64,000 nt of DNA, from NCBI GenBank assembly GCA_025201365.1, contig JAIXMF010000001.1, positions 1 through 64,000 of the forward strand, given 5' to 3'. Below, one piece after another: positions 37,793 to 50,700 of the stretch. The DNA comes from Syncephalis plumigaleata (Eukaryota > Zoopagomycota > Zoopagomycetes > Zoopagales > Piptocephalidaceae). The notes under the pieces were generated by a model, which saw nothing but the letters and a program-made list of their open reading frames with translations, made no database searches and was not told the DNA's origin. Each line of letters starts with the position of its first letter. Positions within the stretch are counted from its first letter, which is position 1. A program made the position numbers and the translations under genes.

Positions 37793-38927
37793 CTAAGAAG
37801 ATAATGTTGCTGCCATAACTATATCTTCTTCGAATGGAACATATTCGAGAACATTAAACTTGGTACAACTGGATGAGTCCTACATAGTAGTAATAGCAAA
37901 ATGACATAATTATATATATATACATTTACACGTTAATGAATAACATACCTGCTTATGTTGACGAATAACACGATTAATCACGCTAATGCCTTGTTCTCCA
38001 ACATAGACTGGAGCAATGGTGACAATAAGTAGATCTACGATAGGTGTCAACATGGCCAATAATCCTTGAATGACGCGTGCACCACCCTCAATCATTACTC
38101 GTCGAATGCCTAGATTGTGCAATAACTCCATGGCAGCTCTCATATCAATATGTTCTAACGCAATAGCATTACTATGATGAGTATAAATGATATAGCTCAT
38201 AATGAAAGGTAACTCACCAGTATCCGGTAATAAAGGTGCTCGAATGATCTTGGCACCACACGCTTCCACTTGTTGCCACTTGACAGGATCAATGATGGTA
38301 TCACCGACAATAATCCATGGTGCTAAACATTCACCCGACTGATGCAACTTCTTGTCAAGTATCGAGCACTTAATGGTATACGTAGATGAGTATCCAAGAT
38401 AATCGGTTGAGGTTGTGATGCAGTATTTCTTTCATGTAATCGTAAATGACGAGCTATTCAATAATTGATGTATATATATATATATTAATAATGCTTGCTA
38501 GTCATTAATTAGTAGTAATAGTAATTCTGATTTACCAAAGTAAACGTGGATCATCATGAATAACCGTGCCAATTCCACTAGAATGGCATCGTGTACAGTT
38601 CGAAGGCTATTATTATGATTATGATTATGATTATGATTATGACATTCCTAGTGAATAAGCAACGACACGTAAATGAATGTAAATCCTCACTTACCGATGC
38701 GTCATAATCATCGAGGCAGCTCCACTTAATACAAGTTGTTGACCATGTTCTCCAGCAATTTTACCATCTAAACTTTGTGCGTATGTTAAGGTGATCCATG
38801 GTCTATCTACTGGTTGATTGATAGCTAGTCGACTACTACTACTACTGCTATGATTATCATCGTAGTACTTTGCAATAAATGTTTCCGCTATAGTTTGTCG
38901 TTGTTCTGCAATATCAATTGTAGACAT
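37793..38927 (-). CDS. RIB7: RIB7, riboflavin-pathway pyrimidine reductase
   Basis: Predicted 2,5-diamino-6-ribosylamino-pyrimidinone 5'-phosphate reductase, the NADPH-dependent second step of fungal riboflavin synthesis. Several exons run from the ATG at 38927 (MSTIDIAEQRQTIAETF) to the stop at 37793-37795. The RibD C-terminal/DHFR-like fold is shown by RPWITLTYAQSLDGKIA with the conserved substrate segment, then VHDAILVGIGTVIHDDPRL in the next exon, APWIIVGDTI, the GIRRVMIEGGARVIQGLL glycine motif, and VDLLIVTIAPVYVGEQGI. The final exon encodes FNVLEYVPFEEDIV. An ATTATG hexamer microsatellite (38610-38642) lies in an intron. It is divergently transcribed from EME1, with only 179 nt between the start codons. 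Confidence 0.92.
38610..38642. repeat. (ATTATG)n microsatellite in RIB7 intron
   Basis: About five copies of a six-base unit inside a RIB7 intron, close to the following exon. Confidence 0.85.
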
Positions 38928-39106
38928 ATTGGATGTGTGATACGATGAAGAATAAGAAATAACTAGATGGATAGAGGAATAAAGAAACTAGAATCAATGA
39001 CGTATCGTTTAAATACACGTTGGAATGGTTCATCTCTCTTTTGTTTACGCGTTTTCCCTTTCTTGTTTCCTTTCTTGTTTCGTATTTCATAATATTTCAC
39101 TTTACT
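38928..39106. promoter_or_regulatory. Compact bidirectional promoter, RIB7/EME1
   Basis: Only 179 nt separate the two start codons. Each half is pyrimidine-rich on the strand of its own gene (38940-39000 for RIB7, 39030-39100 for EME1). A TTTAAATA sequence lies near 39009-39016 and could serve as a TATA-like element. That role is inference. Confidence 0.5.
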
Positions 39107-41114
39107 ATGAGTGCCGGTGACAATGTCATTGATCTTACAGGATCGTCACCGGCAAGTTGCAATACACCTAGATCACAAATACGACATAAATACACTGATA
39201 ATAAGAGTAGTGCACGAGACTGGCCTGCTCTATCGCCGTCAATACTATTGTCATCACCATTAGGACGTTATTGTACTCAACCACTAGAGTCATTGCCAAT
39301 TGTAAACAACGAAGCTAGTCAGTCAAGCTATTCCAACATAGTAAATAATGCGATAAATGATGATATAGACGTAGCAACTGGTAGACTTAGTAATTCAATA
39401 TCATCATTAGAGGCCAATATTAATAATAATCAAGATGATTTCTATAATTTGACACCTATTAGATACGATGATGATGATGACAATAACAATTTTTGGACAT
39501 TAACTACTCATTCAGATGATGATATTGCTGCAAATGATACAGGCTTTAACTCAACAAATACACAGAATGTATTTGATGATACAACACATCGAATATGACT
39601 GCAAATGATAGTTTAATTATTATGCCAGATGATACAGAATGTAATAAAAGTGATACACATCAAATAGTCGACAAAGAACAAAAGACACGTAAAAGAACGA
39701 AGAAGCAAATGGTAAGGAAATAGAAATGATAATGTTATTAATTTACTATTGATATCTAATACAAGAAGTAATTGTTATTAGCCATCGCCATCAGCAGTGG
39801 ATCGGCAATTGGAGAGGATTAGAAAGAAAGAGGAGAAGCAACAACGTGATGTAAGCGTATAATCATGAAATAGTAGAAATAGCGATATTGATACATGTAT
39901 TTCTTTTCTTCATGTTAATAATTATAGAAGAAGAAACGATTAGAGAAAGAGGCCACGCTGGAGATACGTAGATTAAACACGAAACCCGATAAACAATCAG
40001 CCATCCGTGATATGATTATTGTTTTACATAATTTCTCGTTATTAAAAGAGGCACGAGAAGTAGTTATGCAAGGATTAAGTGAGATGCATGCGAAATACGC
40101 GATGTAACCGATCAAATGTTATTGGCATCATCTATAGCACATGTAACATGGAGACAACGGAGAACCACACGATACAACGAGGAGAAACAGCTATTCCTGC
40201 CTACTTCACCGAATACCGCAAGTACCGAGGAAGAGAAACCATTTGTAGCGTGTATTCTGCCTATATCACAATTTATTACTAAGACATCATCGTCTACCGA
40301 TGTAAATGAGCTGATGAAACTGATTCATCGTAGTTATGCCAAGTATAAACCGATATTGATCATTCACGGGTTTACCGCTTATTTACGGAAACGCGACACG
40401 ATATGGCATCGTTGGTATGCCGAACGCGTGCGTAACAATGGTCAGTCAGCGAGAGAGGAACCGAGTGAGGAGGAACTAGGACCGGATCAACAGGAAGTCG
40501 AACGACGTCTTATCGACATTCAACTGCGACATCGATGTCTCATGCTAATGATCGACCAATGGAGTGAACTCGCTCGATGGATCAGTCAATACTGTGGCGA
40601 GATGTCAATTCATTCGCAAAGGTAAATCAAAATGATGAATGTCCACTTGTGTGAATGACACCATTGCTAATGAAGTGTGCAACTATTATTATTATTATTA
40701 TTGTTGTTGTTGTTGTTGTTGGGTTAAGGAGTGTACAATCGATGGCACACGGACTACCACGAGTGCCTACGGGTAAGACTGCCTCGGATACATGGCGTAT
40801 CATGCTTGAGCAAGTCTATTCGTGTAGTGCATCGGCTGCCATGGCCATTAGCCAGCGTTATCCCACTCCTTATGCATTGTACACGGCCTATAATGCGTGT
40901 ACCTCGTCACAAGATGCGGAACAAATGCTCGCCTCTCTTATGGTAACTATGTGTGTATATAATACTATTATTGACACTATTAACATATATGCTCGTGTAC
41001 TAGGTTAACTATGGACCCATTGGTGCGCAACATGCACGACGTCTAGGCCCTACACTATCACGACGTATATATCGCGTATTTTGTAGTGTTAATCCAGATG
41101 AAATTATATCTTGA
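39107..41114 (+). CDS. EME1: EME1/MMS4-like subunit of the MUS81 structure-specific endonuclease
   Basis: Predicted non-catalytic ERCC4-family partner of MUS81, which cuts branched DNA during recombination and fork repair. The N-terminal third (MSAGDNVIDLTGSSP) is disordered and acidic, followed by a basic helix (QLERIRKKEEKQQRD, then KKKRLEKEATLEIRRLN). The degenerate nuclease domain has ACILPISQFI, ELMKLIHRSYAKYKPILIIH and GFTAYLRKRD and lacks the ERKxxxD active site, as expected for EME1. The C-terminal helix-hairpin-helix region reads LPRVPTGKTASDTWRIMLEQ, AMAISQRYPTPYALYTAY and YGPIGAQHARRLGPTLSRRI. A 59-nt intron at 40079-40137 restores the frame between QGL and HVTWRQR. One break near 39575-39600 has no intron solution, and a single added base would join the frames. 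Confidence 0.87.
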
Positions 41115-41844
41115 GTGAAATTCTAATGAGCAATTTATTAATGTAATAACAAATAAATGTTGACGTATTACTTCAGATTAGTGCAGCATCATGGCTAAAC
41201 TAATCGATTGTAATGCTTGTTCTACTACTACTACTACTACGAGTATGATGTCATCAACACGTTATTGCTACACAAATTAAATTACCAACTATGACATACA
41301 TAAAACAGTCAATAATTAATCATTTCACCATCATCATCATAGTCATCATCATTCGTCATCATCATTGGTATGTCATTCTTTCTACAAGTTGCCTTAATTA
41401 ATGACACTGATTACTGAATAAAGAACCATTTACGATAATAATACGGCACGATCCTCTTATTGCGTAATAGAAAAGTATTCATCGTTGTTTAGGTGTGTTT
41501 CACAGGTTTCCTTGACAATCAGCCAGTAGAGTGGTATATTTTTAAACATATTTGAGAGAGGTACATCATTACGGTTTTGGTTGACAGGCTAAACCTATTA
41601 GTTTTACTGATAAGCTACGAGGATAACGAGTAATTGCAAGTAGCTTTTAAACGACCATTTGTTGTTTCCGCACGAATATACTCTTTACTCACTCTCGTGT
41701 TTCTTTCCTTCTCGCTTTCCTTCTCGCTATAAGCCACAGATCTATTTTACTGCTTTATTGCTCTATTGCTGCTGCTGCTGCTGCTGCTACACCGTCCATT
41801 ATAACACTTGTCTTTTTCTTCTTCTTCTTCTTCTGCTTAGCAAC
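41115..41844. other. Intergenic spacer with pyrimidine-rich promoter
   Basis: No gene is seen. ATC microsatellite-like repeats occur at 41325-41370. The stretch 41675-41840 is strongly CT-rich, with CTG and TTC trinucleotide runs just before the next start codon, and is probably promoter and 5' untranslated sequence. Confidence 0.6.
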
Positions 41845-42739
41845 ATGGCAACCACTACCACCACTTATCGTCTAGGCTATTATCTAGCCCCTATCTCTGC
41901 CGTCTACACACCGCTCTTTGCCGCGTACACTTCCGTACTTGGTGCTCGCTCCTGCCGGCTTAGCAACTCGCTTGGTATCTGCTCGGTGAAAGGCACCTGC
42001 TTGGAACAAGAAGCAAAGATAAAGAACTGTAAGTGCTTGTCTCCACTTAGCAACGACATACAATCATAGCGTTATAAGTGATGTCGATTTATGTACACAT
42101 ACGCTAATCAATGATTGACATGATATACATAACATGACATTACATGCCATTACATGGCATGGCATAATATATGATGATATGTTATGATATGATAGCAAAT
42201 CCCGAGGCCTATGATACCTTGCAACGATTGAGATGCGCACGCAACAAGTAAGTCACAAGGGCTAAGAATAAATGGAAGGATAGAGGAGTGGAAGAATGAA
42301 GGAATGGAAGGATGCGATATGGATAAGATGAATCAATCTATCCTGTTCTACACCCTGCCTTTTGTTTGGCGATTTTATACGTCGTTGGCATAGTTGTAAC
42401 ATTTACAAGGAATATGTATACTCACCTTATCTCTGTTTGTTTGTTTGTTTGTTTGTTTATTTGATGTAATTTCATCATCAAATAATTTATAGCTTCGTGC
42501 AAGGTGCATCCCTTTCCATGCTCATTATTGCATTGGCCGAATTAAATGGTGCTTCAGCTCGTGCTCTACACACACTTATTGGCACGTTATTCGCGACTCA
42601 TGTGGTACACGCCGAATTAATGGTACACGGCAGGCAAACGAATTGTCTAACTCGAGCTATGGATTGCGCACTCAATCAAGGTGTTAGCCTAGCAGCAGCG
42701 GGATTGGCCGCCTATCTTACCTACAAGCGTGTCTTCTAA
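41845..42739 (+). CDS. MAPEG-like integral membrane protein
   Basis: Predicted four-helix membrane protein resembling the MAPEG superfamily, most like the bacterial YecN-type branch. Three exons are placed: 41845-42028, 42196-42247 and 42493-42739, giving about 160 residues, the family size. The first helix region reads RLGYYLAPISAVYTPLFAAYTSVLGARS. The MAPEG-like core RLRCARNNFVQGASLSMLII continues into ALAELNGASARALHTLIGTL and TLFATHVVHAELMV, where family members have an R..aNf.E..P.....E.nGa...H pattern. The C-terminal helix is GVSLAAAGLAAYLTYKRVF. Known MAPEG proteins include glutathione transferases and leukotriene synthases. The substrate here cannot be told from sequence, and the catalytic Arg/Glu pattern is only partly kept. 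Confidence 0.75.
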
Positions 42740-45700
42740 TCGTCCTGCTGCAGATTGTGCTGTGCTGTGCTGCGCTCTGCGTATGTTGTGAGCCTTTTGA
42801 GTGAACACACAGTATATCTCCAACGTACGTGTGAGAGGGTACGCGTGTGTGTACGTGTGCGTGTATATGTATGGGTGCTATGAAGATCCATACTCTGTTT
42901 TCCATGTCATTCATTCATTCATTCGTTTTTTTGGATAAAGAATCATCATTTCCATACAAATTATTTCTCTTACTATTCCATCTTCCCATGTGTGTCCGCT
43001 GTCTAATCTAATGAATCTAGTTCAATTTGGTTAAATTGTTTAAAAGCAACACTTACTACAAACAGTCGAGACTGTGCCAAAAAGGTGAATACCACGGAGT
43101 ACGTGACAGTTTGGCCTAATATGGCTGCACACGGGGGGGAGTACAGAACTGTAGTGCCATTATTATTGTTTTGTTATTGTCATGCTCTCGTTACAGCATC
43201 ATTCCTTGGTTGTATTTTGAAACTGAAGAATATCAATCATATTCTATGTAAACACACACACACACATATACAGATATGTAATTGTTTATTATGATGAGTA
43301 GTGTATGTATGTATATACTATTAAGTAACAGCCAAGTATAATGTAAATAGTTACAATTACATACACATACGCTATTACGTGTTCTATATAGAATGAATCA
43401 CTCAATGGTACGATAAATCGGTTGGTGAAATATTCCGATAGTCAATTGTAATGTGGAACACTCCGACCGTTTTCCTATTGAAAGAGAGATTGAAACGAGT
43501 GAGAATGAATGAGTGAGTGAGAGAAGCACGGGCAAAGCAGTTGTCCATACACGCACTCACACATCAGTAGAAATGAGTGAAGGCAAGACCTCTCATCCCA
43601 GTTTATCTTCACCATTTCTCTCTCTCTCTCTTTTCCCTTATCCTCGCTTTCTCTCTCTTTCTCTCTTAATTATCACTTAAAAAACTTACTTACTGTCGCT
43701 TAGCCAGTGGCTACTTACAAATATATTATTTCTAACCGCATATAACACCCATATAATCAGTTTATACGTCAATATTGACGCTCTATAGGTATGGCTTGTT
43801 CTGATGATTAGTATGGGGTAGTACTAGTGGAATCTAGAGCAGCAGCGATTGCTATTATTGTTATTGTTATTGATGTCTATTTATATTTATACTTGCTTGA
43901 CTCTATTAACTATGACGATATATATATATATGAATACTCGTCATGAATCTGCTTGTATGCGCCTAATATCTATATAAATAGAGATATAAATAGAGATAGA
44001 GATAGAGACATTACTATGGTGTGAGTGTTCATTTATCTCTGTAGTTAGTGACCGTCATCCTTGTATCTTGTGTTGTTGTTGTTGTTGTTGCTATTGCTAT
44101 TGCTGTTGTTATGGTGGTATTAGTTGACTTGCTTGTCTGTCTACTTGCTCACTTACTTTCTATCAAACAGTGTTACTGTTTATTTCAATTGTAATCTACT
44201 CATCATTGACGTTGATATTGATATCGATATTGATTGAGTGCTCCTTACACACTTGTAGCATTAGCTTTTTGTTCATGCCACGTGTCTGTCCCATTGACTG
44301 ACTGACTGGTTGTGGACACAGTTTGCTCGTTGACTGACCGATATGCAGAGATAATTTTGTCGTGGCTTCATTTGCCCCTCAAAATTGATCCACCTTAGTG
44401 TTTTTGCATTTGAGCTGCCTTCTCTTCCTTCGCTTCTCCTCCCATTTGCGTTTCGTCGTCTATCATTTACGTACAACACACACACATACGCATACATCCA
44501 CACCACACTCCATTTGGATATTCCTTTTCTTACTCTCGCTCTCTCTCTCTCTACTTCCTTTGCCTGTTAGGCTATTGAACAACGCCCCTCGTTTCTGTCT
44601 CGTCTTAGTTGACGGAATTCACACTTTTTTATTCGCGGTTACCTTTGCCATTCCGTTTCATCTTTGCTTGCTTCTTCACTGGTGTCGTTTCTTGAATTCG
44701 CCTATAGTCAGGCGTGCCCTTAGTTTCCGTCATACGCGAGACGGTACCGCATTTTATTCGAGTAATCCTTTGCTTTAGCTTATATATCACTGTAATTAAC
44801 GCCAGACGTTTATCGTGTCTTATACACTCTCTACTATCGTTGTTTTAACCTTTCTCTCTTTGTCTTGTATGCCTAGTAGCAGCGAGGTAACCGCAGTCAG
44901 TCTAGTAGTCTATGCGTGTTTAAATATACTGAACAGGTCAAGTTAGCCTGCTCCTACTCTTATTACTCTTATTACTATTACTCTTACTATTATTACTACG
45001 TACGTATGTATATGCATATGCATTTAAATATGAATGAATATGGGTGTTGCACGGTTATTATTATTATTTACAATGCACTGCATCAGCTATGATGTTATGA
45101 TGGCATAATGCTGTTTGCCATTTAAGATAATGAAGCTAATCATACTACCCTATTCTATTCTATTCTGTTCTGTCATTCGTTTATTTGTTCATTTTGTATT
45201 ATTGATTAGGTTTAGAACACGATAAGCAACTGGGTGTGCATCGTCGTTCAGTTATTGCATACAATCTAGCGCATACGCGCTTCTTCTTCTTTATATATTC
45301 ACATATATTCACTTATATATCAACTAATTGGTTAGCCCATTGCTACCTTATTAATTGGTAAATCAAGTAGTTTAAATGAATACTAACAACAACAACAACG
45401 ATACTAATATTGTTACAATAGATTTGCCTGTTCTTGTTGGCTGCCGACCTATATTACGCATTTTTGTGCACGTTCACGATCATTTCTTTATTTCTTATAT
45501 TCGGCTTAACATCTACCACGTATACCGACAAAATTAATCCACAATATCGGGGAAGGGAGAAAAGGGAGAAAAGGTTAGTAGAGCATAGTGTGGTTATTGC
45601 TTGTCCGCTTGCTTGTGCTCTTGTTATCTAACAACAAGACACATTATGCTTGATTGATTGATTGATTGATGGATGGCTTGTCCCATGTCAACTATCGGAT

Positions 45701-46048
45701 CATATCATGAATGTAGTTTGAATGATGTGTATAATGTGATGGAGATAATATACATTGCATGTCCTCCTCCTCCTTCTCCTCATGCACGTATACGTCAACA
45801 TTGATGTTGATGTGGTCAAGTGACAGGTTTATTTTTGGTACTGTTACACCATCAATTCATGTCACATTTGTCATGAACAATGAATAATCAGTTAATTAAT
45901 CTGCCAATCAATGTATCTATTCATTTATCTGTGTGTACACAAGCCGTGTATAATGAACTAGACGAGCTAATTTCTCTTTCTATATATATATATTCTAACT
46001 TTATTTGTGAATATCATTCCCTTAGGTTTTCTATAAGAGCTATACGCA
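42740..46048. other. 3.3-kb region upstream of chitin synthase without a supported gene
   Basis: No credible protein is encoded. The stretch holds a GTGT/ACAC microsatellite (about 43252-43270), a TATATA run at 43919-43931, and long pyrimidine-rich tracts (43610-43670 and 44400-44580). Because fungal wall genes often have long leaders, part of this may be promoter or 5' untranslated exons of the chitin synthase. That is inference. Plus-strand frames such as 44398-44778 are translations of CT-rich DNA. Confidence 0.55.
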
Positions 46049-47762
46049 ATGGAGCCACAATCACCAACGATCAGTTACCATCTAGCAACCGATCACTTCC
46101 TGGACACGAAAAAGTCTCCCGGTCAAGCCACCATGGATAGTGGTCTAGGGAATTCGCGTAGCAATTCTCAGAGCAACATTGCGGATGGATCGTATTACCC
46201 TGCATCGACAGATCCAAGCCAGTACACCGATAATTATTCCAACAATGGATCCACTCATCCTAGTACGGTATCGACAAGCGGTACGAGCAATGACATTAGT
46301 GGTAGTGCTAAGAAGAAAAAGAAAAAGAAGAAACGTCAAAGTCTACTCCCAGGTGCCGATGTCAACGGTCTACCTTTACCGATTGGTACGCAACCACTAC
46401 GTCCAGCGCATGATCCAGAGGAGGAAGAAGAGAACACACCCATTGGCATAGCGAGTACCGCTGCTCATTACAACGCTACCGCTAATGGCAATATCAATAG
46501 ACGATCCATTAGTATATACGATCCTGATGAAGATGCACCACTGGCATTGTCAGCGAGTCATGGTCGTCGTGCCTCGATTGGTCAACCGATTATTGACGAG
46601 GATGTGCCATTAGCATTCTCAGCTAGCGCTAATACTAGTATGGCAAATGATCCACGACGCTATTCAGCCGGTGGTACATTCTATCCTCATCAAGGTAACG
46701 ATGAAGATGAAGATACGCCATTAGCCTTGTCACCACGTGCCACTACACCGCCCATTATGATGACAATGCAACGTGGTCTATCATCATCAACATCATCGGG
46801 TGTACAACAAGCATTGCCATCATCTATACCGCCTGTCTATGATCCTGAAGAGGATGCACCATTGGCTTATAAGGCTGCCACAGCTAGTATACGCTCACCA
46901 ATAATGGCACCTGAGTCAGCCTATGATCCTGAGGAGAACGCACCGCTAGCCTATGCATCATCACCCGTCACTAATGGTATACGATCCCCGATAACCACTG
47001 CAACATTCGATCCAAGTGAACATACACCATTAGGATTGAATCTATCGCAGGATCGTCATAGTTTTGGTATTGCAACAAACGCTAAATACGATGAAGATGA
47101 AGATACGCCCATTGGCCTTGGATCACCCACGGTAGTTAATCCATTATCATCGTCTGGTTATTTTACCGCTAAACAAGAGGAAGAGGAAGAGGCACCGTTG
47201 GCTTATACGGCTGCCGCCGCTGCCATTCATGCACAATCGGGTACAGTCAATCATGACGAAGATGCGCCATTAGTGAAATCACCGGTGGCAGCCATTCACG
47301 CACAATCGGGTACAGTCAATCATGACGAAGATGCGCCATTAGTGGCATCACCTAAAGGCAATATGAATATCAATACCGATCATATGCCATTAGCAGTAAC
47401 AGCAGGTCCTATATCACCGTTGACTAGCATGCCACCTGCTGTTGAGAATCATCAGCATCATCAGCATCATTTATATCAACATGGATATGATAATAATGCT
47501 GCTGCTGCACCGTATACATCCGACTATTTCACTCCTAATGATGCACCTATGACTGATATATCAACAACATCACGCGTCGTTGATGGTTCACTACCCCCGC
47601 TATCTGATACATCTGCACCCTCGGAACAAAGCAATTCGTCACGTATTCCATTGGCAAAAAGTGTTGCTAATACCAATCAGAAATGGTCTGATGTATCTGT
47701 ACCCACCTATCATACATCCACTACCACGAATACATTACCAGATAATGCCATGAGTAACACTA

Positions 47763-47794
<32 letters not shown>

Positions 47795-50700
47795 CTCGCT
47801 ACTAACAACAAGAACGATAACAATGATGATGATGAGAATGATGGTACAGTTCTTGGCAATCTAGTACGTAGAGTATCTCGTCGTGTATCGAATAAACGAC
47901 ATAATCAACCATCTATAGCGGGTGCTGCTAGTAGCAATAGTGGTAGTGATGGTCTACATCCACATCAACATCGTGGCTTAGAGGAGGGTCCAGGTCGACA
48001 ACAATCCAATGGAGGTTATTACGATCGACATGGTGGCGATATTAATAGGAATAAATCGCTCGTTAGACCAGAGCGTAATCGAGTTGCTTACGATCCACGT
48101 TCACCGCAGTATCGTATGGCTAATCGACCAGAAGCAACGGCAGTTGCTAATACAAATCGCGGTCAAGTCATGGCACCACAACTACCACCTGTCGATGACA
48201 ATAACGGCGATGATCGACATGGTCCATCTCGTGGTAATACGATTCAACGACGCAATAACAACAATACAACACGCGATGACAAGAGCAATAATGCCAATAA
48301 GAAGAAGCGTACCTGTCCTACTTGTTGGGTATTATTCTCGCGTATTATTACATTCTACGCACCACGTCCTGTACTACGATGTTTCGGTAAGCTTATTTAT
48401 TTATTTAGCAATATGTTAGAGCTAATTAACAAACATTTTGAATAGGAATGCGCAATGCTGAAGTACAACAAGCATGGCGGGAAAAGATGGCGCTAGTTAC
48501 TATCATTTTCATTCTTTGTTTAGCCGTTGGTTTCCTTACCTTCGGTTTCCAACAAGTGGTCTGTTTCAACTCGGCACGACGTGTACCTGGTGGCAATATT
48601 CCAAGTGCTAGCGCGGTAATTCATGGTAAAATGTACGATCTACGCCGTTATCGTCATCCATTGGTGACAGGCATCACGGACGGTGATATCACGGGTGATC
48701 CCGTGAATGCAGGCGGTAAAGATTTATCACTAAGATTCCAGTTGCTCAACTCGAATTGTGCCGATGTTCTACGTGCTCGCGACGGACAAGGTGATCCAAG
48801 TGGCGCGCCCTATGCTTACTTTCCCTGTCAAGATGTTGATCCTTACTCCTCGGTGGATCCATCGCAAACCGCACGATCTGGCTGTCATTTAACGGGCAGT
48901 TCCCGTCGTGATTTGCGCAGTCTACGCCTGGTCGGTGACGTGTTCTACACGTGGGATCAAGTGGCCAACAGGAAGACCAACTATGTCATTTACAATAGTC
49001 AAGTGTTGGATCTGGATCGAATTGGCTGGTTCCTCAACTCGGTGGATGTACCCGCCGAACTAGTAGCACTACAACAGGATAGATCGGCACGTGGACGTGA
49101 TATCACTCTGCGTATGAGTACAACGGAGAGACGACGTAAGATTGCGCGTTGCATGGTGGACACACTTAAAATTGGTTCTGTCGACACGAATAGTATCGGC
49201 TGTATTGCGTCCGATATCGTACTCTACGTGTCTCTAGTGGTCATTGTCGGTGTGGTGATTATCAAATTCTTCCTAGCCGTTCTATTCAGTTGGGTGTTAA
49301 GCTGGCGACTAGGCGCTGTACGTAAGGAATCCATGGAGGAACGCTATCGACGTATTGAAGCCATTGAACAATGGAGCGAGGATATTCACTCGCAACAATA
49401 CGGTGGTGGTGCTGGTGGTGCCAACACTGCTAGTACACCCACTGGTACATTTAGTCGTCCTAAGCCACAACGTAACTCGTTACTACCATCTTATAGTCGT
49501 TTCTCCACACGTCCCGTGAGTACCTCCGTAGTAACCGGTGCTGATGAGGCGACATTCGGTGCTGCACCCATGCCAGGTGGACATCGTGTTCATAGTAGTA
49601 ACACAATGGTGACTTATCCGGAACAACAACTACAACAACAACAACCAGGTTCACGTAGTTTCCTTAACATTCCTGCGAATAGTGGCACCAATCTTGATAG
49701 TCGTCATACTTCCGCGAATGGATCACCTCATGGTAGTGGACCTCCATCACCGCGTTTGGCTCCCTCATCGCATCATGGCACGGAGAATAGTCGATCACGT
49801 TTATCGATGGTAGCACCGCATCAACTGCCTACAGGAATGGATCCAACTCTGGCTGCCGCCGCACTCACCGATAGCCCTTACGACTTCCCATTGGCCTACA
49901 CCATTCTACTGGTGACTTGTTACTCGGAAGGAGAGGAAGGTCTACGCACCACCCTAGACTCGTTAGCCAATACCGATTATCCGCAATCACATAAATTGAT
50001 CCTCGTCATTTGTGATGGTATCATTACAGGTGCAGGCAACACGAAATCCACACCCGACATTTGTCTAAGTATGATGAAGGATTTTATTATTCCACCGGAA
50101 CAAGTACAAGCTCACTCGTATGTGGCCATCGCTGATGGTACCAAACGACATAACATGGCAAAGGTCTACGCCGGCTATTACGACTTTAATAACGGCAATG
50201 CTAATGCACCCATAGTACCAATGGTAACTATCGTCAAGTGTGGTGCACCCGCCGAGGCTAGCCAGCCCAAACCTGGTAATCGTGGCAAGCGTGACTCGCA
50301 AATCATTCTAATGGGCTTCTTGCAACGCGTCATGTTCGATGAACGTATGACCGAGTTGGAATACGAATTCTTCAATGCCATCTGGACTGTGGTAGGCGTG
50401 CCACCCGATCGATTCGAGATTGTCCTAATGGTGGATGCCGACACTAAAGTGTATCCCGACTCGTTAACACGAATGGTGGCATGCATGATGCGAGATCCAT
50501 CTGTTATGGGATTATGCGGTGAAACGAAGATAGCCAACAAGAAACAAAGCTGGGTAACCATGATACAAGGTAAGTAGTAATTGCTAGCATTAATAATAAT
50601 GATGATCTAATGTAATTAATACGCAATAGTGTTGAGTATTATATTTCGCATCATATGTCTAAAGCGTTCGAATCGGTATTTGGCGGTGTCACCTGTCTAC

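Noticed and set aside
44398-44778. 126-codon plus-strand frame upstream of chitin synthase
   Set aside because: Translation of a CT-rich promoter-like tract, with no recognisable protein features.
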